Positions 56,960-64,000 of a DNA stretch of 64,000 nt are shown here, one piece after another; position 1 is the stretch's first letter, and every line of letters begins with the position of its first letter. Made by a program: the position numbers and the translations under genes. The notes below the pieces were generated by a model, which made no database searches, was not told the DNA's origin, and saw only the letters and a program-made list of their open reading frames with translations. Origin of the DNA: Mactra quadrangularis (taxonomy: Eukaryota > Mollusca > Bivalvia > Venerida > Mactridae); contig CM046307.1 in the NCBI GenBank assembly GCA_025267735.1, positions 47,411,395 to 47,475,394 on the forward strand, in the 5' to 3' direction.

Positions 56960-57247
56960 ACTAGAGCTGGGTACCGCGATTAAGAAACGTACCGTGGTAT
57001 ACCACGGTATTTAAAAGATACCACGGTAAATACTAGAGCTGGGTACCGCGATTAAGAAACGTACCGTGGTATACCACGGTATTTAAAAGATACCACGGTA
57101 AATACTAGAGCTGGGTACCGCGATTAAGAAACGTACCGTGGTATACCACGGTATTTAAAAGATACCACGGTAAATACTAGAGCTGGGTACCGCGATTAAG
57201 AAACGTACCGTGGTATACCACGGTATTTAAAAGATACCACGGTAAAT
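56960..57247. repeat. Four perfect 72-bp tandem repeats
   Basis: Units start at 56960, 57032, 57104 and 57176, with no mismatch that I can see. Each contains the hAT-like end (TAGAGCTGGGTACCGCGATT) and a palindrome ACCGTGGTATACCACGGT. Confidence 0.97.
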
Positions 57248-57782
57248 ACCACGGTATACCTCAAACTTAACCAATACGTTGTCTAGCAATATGTTGGTTA
57301 ATGAAAATTACAATAAATTGCTAAGAAGTCAAACTGGGTTCAAAGTTAAGCATTAAAACACAGTGCAGTCGATTTTTATGAAATATCCCATTCAAAACTC
57401 CTAACAAACTCTTGAATATATTTTAATTCTATAACAATATCCTTTGCTAGCTGAGTATGCAAATTCCGCCTACGTGACACATAAGTGTCGAGTATAGGAT
57501 GATGATAATAGGCCTACCATGGGTGAAAAATGAAAATAAAAAACAACTGAAAATCTAGTTTCAATGTACTGAAATGGACAGGTTTTTTTATACAAATCAC
57601 GTTGGGTAACTTACTATCAAATACGGAAATCAATATTTATACTGAAAACTTTCCCCCATGTAGTACAAAAAATAAAAGGATTATTCTTATAAAATACCAC
57701 AGTAATTCTGATATACCACGGTATCATACCGCAGAATTATTTACCCCGGTAACCGGTTTACCGCGGTTACCGCGCAGCTCTA
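56962..57782. mobile_element. hAT-like MITE with perfect 8-bp duplication and a multiplied left end
   Basis: Starts TAGAGCTGGGTACCGCG and ends with the complement of TAGAGCTGCGCGGTAACCGC. Flanked by TATAAAAC at 56954-56961 and 57783-57790. The first 288 bp or so are four tandem copies of a 72-bp unit, each starting with the terminal sequence. No transposase frame. The rest contains scattered 'taccacggtat' phrases, including inverted ones near the right end. Confidence 0.88.
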
Positions 57783-57790
57783 TATAAAAC

Positions 57791-59068
57791 GTTGATGAAC
57801 TGTTGGACCACTCACATTCTGAAAGTTACTGAACCGATGGCTATTTCGGAGGACGTGGTCCATGGTCCATTGGCTAACTTCGAAGTGAACGTATCTATAA
57901 ATGTGTGGTATTATAAACCGACTGCGCACATAATGGGTGGGTTTGTGCTTCGTGGCTTCGTCGTTGAAGAAATAGCGCAATTAATACTTTCTTTTGGGAT
58001 GGTCGGTTAAGTCTTTCACAGGAACGTATTAAAACTTACATGTTTTTATCATCTACGGTAGGTCTGGTCCAAGTATTTGATCAAGTTGTTTGGAATCAAA
58101 AGCTCTAAAGCATTTAACCTAGAAGGTCAACAAAGCTCGTACCAGGGGCTAGAAACTGTTCATATTAATACAGAGAATGCCGCAGAACATATTCTATTAC
58201 ATATCTCCACGAAAATATGTAAGTCCCTTCGGAGGAAAATAGTTCATGTATAATTTCCACGACGCTTTATAGATCTCTTCCGAGAATCGATTCCACGACC
58301 TCTGGATTATTGGGTAGAGGCTCTAATAGGGTTTTACATTATTTACAAGTTTTTACAAGTTCAGTATTAAATAAACTTGTAAAACTTGTAAAAAAACATT
58401 ATAGAATTAGCAGAACCATCTTATATAAATTGGCGTAAAAACACTCAGCTGGAACATGTGTCATATATCGACCATTTGTACTTTCAGTATTTATTAGCGA
58501 ATCAGAGATTTTCAAATCTATAAAAGGAAAGATAAAACTCCGTATGACATCATTTTTATCTTATTCGTAGACGTAATGAAATGTTTAAGTTACATTTTGA
58601 AAACAAATCTTTCTATTGACAAATGTATTAATTCTGTGTTAAGTATAATATGATGCTAGTGTTTACATGTTTGACATTTTAGAAATTGAAAATAACGGGT
58701 TAGAAAAGGAATGTGATTTACGTGTCTAACAGAGGCGTAGATTTAACCTAAACACATAAACTATAAGACGAGTTATATTCTAAAGGGATCTTGGTTTGAT
58801 ACAAATGCGATCTAAGGTGATTATTACACTAAAGGTCTACTGTAAAGACCATTATGGTTATTAAAAATCATTTTTGGTGATTTTTAGTGTCAATTGCTTA
58901 ATTTGACAATCAAATCGCAGTGGTCAATCAATCTAATAATTGTTCTTGGAAAGGCTTTGTTCTCGATACTTTTTGGCTCTAAACAAGAACACACCATCGA
59001 CAATTGCCAAAAAAATTATAACCAAACTCCATGGACCAATGTGGTTTATTCCGTCAATGGAATCTATG
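57791..59068. other. Non-coding sequence
   Basis: No gene supported. A short inverted pair 'acaagttttacaagttca/taaacttgtaaaacttgt' lies at 58345-58392. Family E debris at about 58840-58910. Confidence 0.4.
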
Positions 59069-59410
59069 TTAAAGGAACTAGTCCACAGATTTGGTCAAGA
59101 AATTTCAATACTTTCAAAATACCATTCAGTGTCTGTAATTGTGTCAAAAATTGAATCTTAATATTTTAGGACAAACTGACCTATAGATTGGAAGAAATAT
59201 ACAATAAAAGTCACAAAAATACACTAAAATTGTATATACGGGGAATATTTTTACTATTTGAAACACAATCATTTGTAATTGTATGTCAATTTGCACTAAA
59301 ATTGTCATTATCAAATCACTAATTTTCTGCTTAAAAATGTTTCCAAACAATTTCGGTAGTTTCAGAAAAAGTTGATATTTCAGTTGAAATCTGTGAATGA
59401 GTACCTTTAA
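59069..59410 (+). mobile_element. TTAA MITE (family F), well-kept copy
   Basis: TTAA at 59069-59072 and 59407-59410. The ends AAGGAACTAGTCCACAGATT and the complement of AAGGTACTCATTCACAGATT are inverted. It aligns along its whole length with 27527-27869. Small open frames at 58894-59161 and 59144-59350 run into or through it and are not genes. Confidence 0.78.
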
Positions 59411-60399
59411 GAACCATGGGTTGGTAGACAGGCATGCTACTAACTGTGCCTATATGTTTGTTTTTGCATAATGTAGACTATACGAAATTATGTGTTAGTC
59501 AACTTTCTTAATACTTTTTTCTATTATGGTTTAGTATATCAGTCAATCTCGCTCCACTGTTTTACCGTTACAGTAGTCAGTGTTATAAAACGCGATATAG
59601 TCTAGATGATAATGTTTGACCAATACAAAGCTTTGCTACATCTATAAATACATGTATACAGCACGTTTTGTATGAACCATCTTGATGGATGACTAATAAA
59701 TCTAAACAAGACATCTTTCAAACTTTTAGCAGAACTGATAAATGTACCTTATTCATTGATACACGTGAATGTCCATACTTTAACAAGAATAGGTAAGGAC
59801 ATTTAAAACCCCTAACAGAAAGGCGTGACACAGGTCGAGTACTTCAATTTGTCGTGTGGATTGATTTGCGTAGATAACTTGCACAGAGAATGGATACCCT
59901 TTTAAATTTCAATTAAATCCACGATAGTCATTTTGTGATGAACATACCAAAACGACAGTCACTAATTAGACGGCTTTTGTTAAGCAGACGTGTCCGAAAA
60001 TGGAGGCATGTCACGCGAAAACACGGCGATCAAATTTCAGTTCTCATTTGATAAGCAAGGGGATGGACACATGAGATGTCGGGGCTCACATTAAATACGC
60101 CCATTTTAACCTTTATAATGATGTACAAAAGAAGTTAATGAAATTCCGAACTTTCCACGTCAGAAATCTCGCTTAATCTCACTTAATCTCGCGAGAATGT
60201 GAACTATGTATTTTTTGCACTAAATGAACCTGAATTTTGTATGGCCATCAATGTAAAAGGTGCACAATGTGCCTCTTTGTTGCTACCAGATACGGAAGGT
60301 GATGATTAAATAGAAATATACGATATAAAACGATAAGAAAAATGACATTAAATTTCATGAAGTTTTTTATTACGGGGTATAGGGGTTAATTTTCATGCA
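59411..60399. other. Non-coding sequence
   Basis: Nothing recognised. There are two adjacent 'ctcgcttaatctcactt'-like phrases near 60168-60192. Confidence 0.4.
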
Positions 60400-60815
60400 T
60401 TTATCATATAAAGGGAGCCTTATTTGACCCATGAAAAAATAAACAAAGATCAAATTCAACCGTTATATGAAAGAAGAATGTCCTATGTGATAAAATTTTA
60501 ACAAAATTTGATGTAGAATATTGCACGTGGGTCCCCATTAGGCCAAAATGGTTATTGCGTCATTCAAATTGTTATTACAAAGCCTTTTAAATACCCCTTT
60601 TATGGGCTGATTTATATGTATCCATATAAAAGGAAACAAATGAGTCATATAAGTAAATTCTTAAATCAGCATCAATTAGTTTATCAACATATGATATAAA
60701 CTATGTACATGAATAAACGTTTATTATAGTGAAAATACTTGTAGTTTGCAAGAACATTTTTTTCTCAAGATGTGTCGAACAACTTTTGAGGGGACTTTTA
60801 TATACATGTAGTTAC
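60400..60815. mobile_element. Decayed relative of the CAGTGCC MITE family
   Basis: 'tttgacccatgaaaaaataa', 'cagcatcaattagtttatca', 'acatatgatataaactatgt' and the end 'acaacttttgaggggacttt' match the arms of 1685-2122 and 55731-56245. Ends degraded. Confidence 0.45.
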
Positions 60816-60924
60816 TTTGGGTTATTTTGACCATAGTAAACATTGTACGTTTGTAAACTTGTAACATTGTATATGACCCATTGCTGTGCTGGATCTATAA
60901 AATTATAAATATTACAACAGTCAG

Positions 60925-61076
60925 GTTCAGCTATAGACTGCCTTGATTATTGCAAAATCGTTAATGTTAAACGATTTTGAAGTCCAAAAAGCTCAATTTG
61001 AAAAAAGTTTTTGTATTAGACCATTTCGCTTTTTCGATAGTCGATTAAGATGGTCCTAACAATGGAACTTAACTTT
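60925..61076. mobile_element. MITE (family E), decayed copy
   Basis: 'caggttcagctatagactgcc' at the left and 'ggtcctaacaatggaactta' at the right, with 'ttattgcaaaatcgttaatg' inside, as in 22710-22899. Confidence 0.5.
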
Positions 61077-61640
61077 ACATATTTATGGAACTTTCTGTCC
61101 GCTTCATTCTCACTTGAAACACCATTGTATATAAACTACATGTACATTTCTTCACCTTAATTCCTTAACCGTGTAACTCGATTTTTGGCGAAATTGAGTT
61201 CTTGGTATCGTTGGATTCCTTGTAACAAGCTCTACACAATGGTACAAATTGTTTGTTTGTAGCTCTTTCTTGGAAGGCGTAAATTAACATTCCACAAACG
61301 CGATTTTCTCAAAATGCTAAAAATCAACATACGCTTTTATGGAATTAAGGCGACGATTTAATCATTTCGCATGACTTTCACAAAAATAGTTTGATGACAA
61401 TTTGAAATTACGATGTATAGAATTTTGATAACAAAGACTCAAAGATGACGCAATCAAATCACAAAGAATATGTTGTTGTTTTGTGGTCAAATATTTCCAC
61501 TTGTTGATCTGATTAATGTAACAACAACAAGACAATTATTACGATGATGGTACAATGATGTACTGTATAGATTAGTTAATGTTATCTTACAGTTAATCTT
61601 TTACAACACCGCCTTTCATATACGTACTGTATTGTTATTG

Positions 61641-62175
61641 TTAAAGATGCTGTCGTATAAATTTGATTAATTTATTTGATATTTTAAAATTATCTTTCAG
61701 CGTCTGAATTTGTGTGAAGAAAATAAATTCTTAATATTTAAGACAATCTAACCTATAGATTTTGAAAAAAATATCATTAAAGTCACAAAAACACATGATT
61801 ATCTATGCCATTACATTCTCGTGCCCAGAGGATATCAGGATTCCCGATACTAGTTAGATTGTCAATCTTGATAGTTTCTGGGAACGAGAATGTACCATTA
61901 GTAAAGGAGTTAGTTTTCATGCAAAGAATCACACACTGACCTATATATTGTAAGAAATATAAAAGTCACAAAAACCTCATTAAAATAATCAGTACCGTCA
62001 CTAACAGTGTAGGATTTTATACATAAATATCACCATCTTGTACAGTTGTAAATCAATTTGCTCTAAAACTGCCATAATCAGAACACTGCTTTACTGTTTT
62101 CAAAATGTTTTTATGTGTGTGCATTTTTAAAGGTTTTAGATATTTCAGTTTATATCTATGAAGAAGCCGCTTTAA
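61641..62175 (+). mobile_element. TTAA MITE (family F) with a nested fold-back
   Basis: TTAA at 61641 and at the end near 62172-62175. The flanking halves match family F ('aacctatagatt', 'aaaagtcacaaaaac'; 'gtaaatcaatttgctctaaa'). The expected centre is interrupted or partly duplicated, including an inverted pair at about 61811-61893. Confidence 0.6.
61811..61893. repeat. Small fold-back inside the MITE
   Basis: ACATTCTCGTGCCCAGA and, inverted, TCTGGGAACGAGAATGT (one mismatch) enclose about 50 bp that also contain an inverted 'tatcag...actagttagattgtcaatcttgata'. Confidence 0.6.
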
Positions 62176-63412
62176 TGTTTGACTCAGCAACAAAAATATA
62201 ACATCAAGATAAGAAGAACAGTATGTTTTGATTTCATCTACAATAAAAATATCTATCTTTTATTCATTTTATTTCAATTTGGACATCTTCCTCCTAGGGA
62301 AAATATATCACAGGTGTAAGTTTTGACTGTTTGAAAGGAATGTCGCTAATGACGTCAAAATGCAAAAAATAGGTAAGGAATGTCTACATTGGTATTTGTC
62401 AGTGACTTGAACACGGTTCCTTAATGAATCAAATCGCTGAAGCAATGAATTTGTTTTAATTATAAAGAACGTAATTTCAAAGGTTCCTTATATTTTCCCC
62501 TTTTCAATTTTAAAGAAATGGTCATTGAATATGACTCCTGGTAAAAAGGTAATTCTTGGTACCATTCAGTGACCCTAGGTTTATATTACTTGTTATGCAC
62601 ATTTATTCTACTTCGCTCGTATACAGTCATAAAATGATATTCATATTTTTTTCTATCAAAAGCCATACAAAGTCATCAACTCTGTCCTGGGTTACGATAC
62701 GGACGAATTGTGAATCAGATATGTCCACATAGATGAAACGTCATAGAGGTGATTTCCGGTCAGAGACGTTTGGTATTTCAGAATTGATGAAAATTTGTTT
62801 TTCATAATCGTTTTCCCAATAGACACAGAGGCTGCTCTTTGACCTTTCTTGTTGTTAGTTTATTATATGCCACGCCATTAGTAAAGATGTTGCTTCTTTA
62901 ACTTTAAAGTTAAAGTGCGGTTTAAATTCTGCTTAATAAAATTGATCCTAAACCGAAAAGAACAAATTACCTTAACATAATTAGACAAGTTGTAGTTTTT
63001 AATGAAACAGCCACCTGTGAGTAGTGTCATTTATATTCAATTTGTTCATCATCCCTTTGAAAGGAGAAGTAAATGTTGATGTATAATTGAGGAAATATCA
63101 GTGACACAATGGGGCGTCAAGTGGGCGTTACCCATGTCTAAAAAATAGCAATAAGTTTGGTATGTTTTTGGTATGTTTTACCTTTGTTATAAGCGACATT
63201 TACATTATTATACGGGTTAATATCTCCACTAAATTATGTAGATTTGTGTTAAATGATCTAACTTCTGAATCCTACCTATGGTAACTGTATATGAATATAA
63301 AGGTATAATGTTGCTGGGATCAATTTTATGGTAATTCGTCTCTGTCCATTTAAGTGTAATAATGTGATACTCATGTTCGTACATATGTCTACTGTCTATC
63401 TCATTAAATGTA
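62176..63412. other. Non-coding sequence
   Basis: A SINE family B tail fragment lies at about 62898-62935 ('aaagttaaagtgcggtttaa'). No gene. The minus frame at 63229-63465 runs into the next MITE. Confidence 0.4.
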
Positions 63413-63961
63413 CAGTGCCTTTCAAACATTCTTGGACAAATGATTTTGTAGAAAAAAATGAACATACATACTGCAACTTTAAATGATATGAGTAAGGCTT
63501 ATTTATACAACACACTAGTAGTTGGAATTATAATGTTGATTATTTAAACAGTTTGATATCCAACACTATTCTAGAAAACTAACCGACAGCTTTCGTTTCT
63601 ACGGCCATTCTCCCTTCTACCACTGATTCAAAATCATGTAGGGCAGTAGTCAGTCACTGACAAAAGTATGCGCCTAGTAGTTGGTTAACAGCTAAATCCA
63701 GTGATTTAGTTTTTCCAGGAACAGTGAGTAGGTGGACTGACTTCATTGATATAACCTATACAATTTGTTGCTACGGTGTAGTCGGTGTTAAACCCAACCA
63801 AAAAGTACCTTGGACTTCATCAGCACTTGGATTAAATACATATGTATTGAAAATCTAAATTCATTAATACTGATTTTCAGCTCAGATAACTTTTTTCTTA
63901 AGTAAACGATAATCGTTTTATCCTAAACTGAACTTTCTCCCAGAACTTTTGGAGGGCACTG
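63413..63961. mobile_element. Tc1/mariner-like MITE with a nested SINE fragment
   Basis: TA-flanked. Left end CAGTGCCTTTCAAACATTC; right end the complement of CAGTGCCCTCCAAAAGTTC. The left arm matches the reverse complement of the right arm of 1685-2122 ('aaattttgtagaaaaaaatg'-like). The right arm 'cttaagtaaacgataatcgt' matches 44912-45517. The SINE lies at about 63592-63803. Confidence 0.78.
63592..63803 (+). repeat. SINE family A, 5'-truncated copy
   Basis: From 'ctacggccattctcccttct' through 'catgtagggcagtagtcagt', 'gttggttaacagctaaatcc' and 'ttaaacccaaccaaaaag'. The tRNA head is missing. It is in the opposite orientation to the SINE in 44912-45517 relative to the host MITE. Confidence 0.75.
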
Positions 63962-64000
63962 TATATACATATACCCCGATATATTTTTCAAATACTTATC

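Noticed and set aside
57780..58010. Overlapping small frames just right of the hAT-like MITE
   Set aside because: Opposite-strand frames of similar length over the same sequence with no motif or splice support.

Overview
This is a eukaryotic, AT-rich, intron- and repeat-dominated genomic window, probably from a marine invertebrate and most likely a mollusc such as a bivalve. That is inferred from the mix of DIRS retrotransposons, several tRNA-headed SINE families and many MITEs; no taxonomic search was possible. There are no operons, rRNA genes, intact tRNA genes or CRISPR arrays. Real host coding sequence amounts to four exons from two genes, both on the + strand. Three exons (3260-3338, 14997-15084, 15492-16379) join in phase and give the acidic tail and C-terminus of a protein I identify as a CAAP1 orthologue (caspase activity and apoptosis inhibitor 1). 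The fourth (26253-26462) is a signal-peptide-bearing first exon of a type-B carboxylesterase/cholinesterase-family protein, whose remaining exons I could not find.

The 11.7-kb CAAP1 intron (3339-14996) is the most remarkable part. It contains two complete DIRS-type tyrosine-recombinase retrotransposons, 3575-8371 and 9426-14248. Both are antisense to the host gene and they belong to clearly different subfamilies. Each encodes, on the minus strand, a Gag-like protein, an RT/RNase H/methyltransferase-like protein, and a tyrosine recombinase (YR) whose frame overlaps the end of the RT frame. Each has inverted termini and an internal complementary region (ICR) that reproduces the junction of its own two ends exactly. 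Element 1 has all three frames open and its catalytic residues present. Element 2 has a one-base frameshift near the start of its RT frame. Element 1 sits inside a tRNA-derived SINE that still has its 13-bp target duplication. Another SINE copy at about 42.5-42.8 kb preserves the empty insertion site, so the ends of the element can be fixed to within four bases.

After CAAP1 (3' UTR to about 17.76 kb, carrying a MITE) the window is mainly intergenic or intronic sequence with layered small repeats. These include at least four tRNA-headed SINE families; TA-flanked Tc1/mariner-like MITEs, five of which carry another repeat nested inside; a TTAA-ended MITE family (about 342 bp) in about five copies; two hAT-like MITEs with perfect 8-bp target duplications, one with its terminus repeated four times in tandem; a nine-unit 41/42-bp minisatellite; and a three-copy tandem duplication of about 0.9 kb. 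Most long stretches from 32 to 64 kb hold nothing that I can support as a gene.
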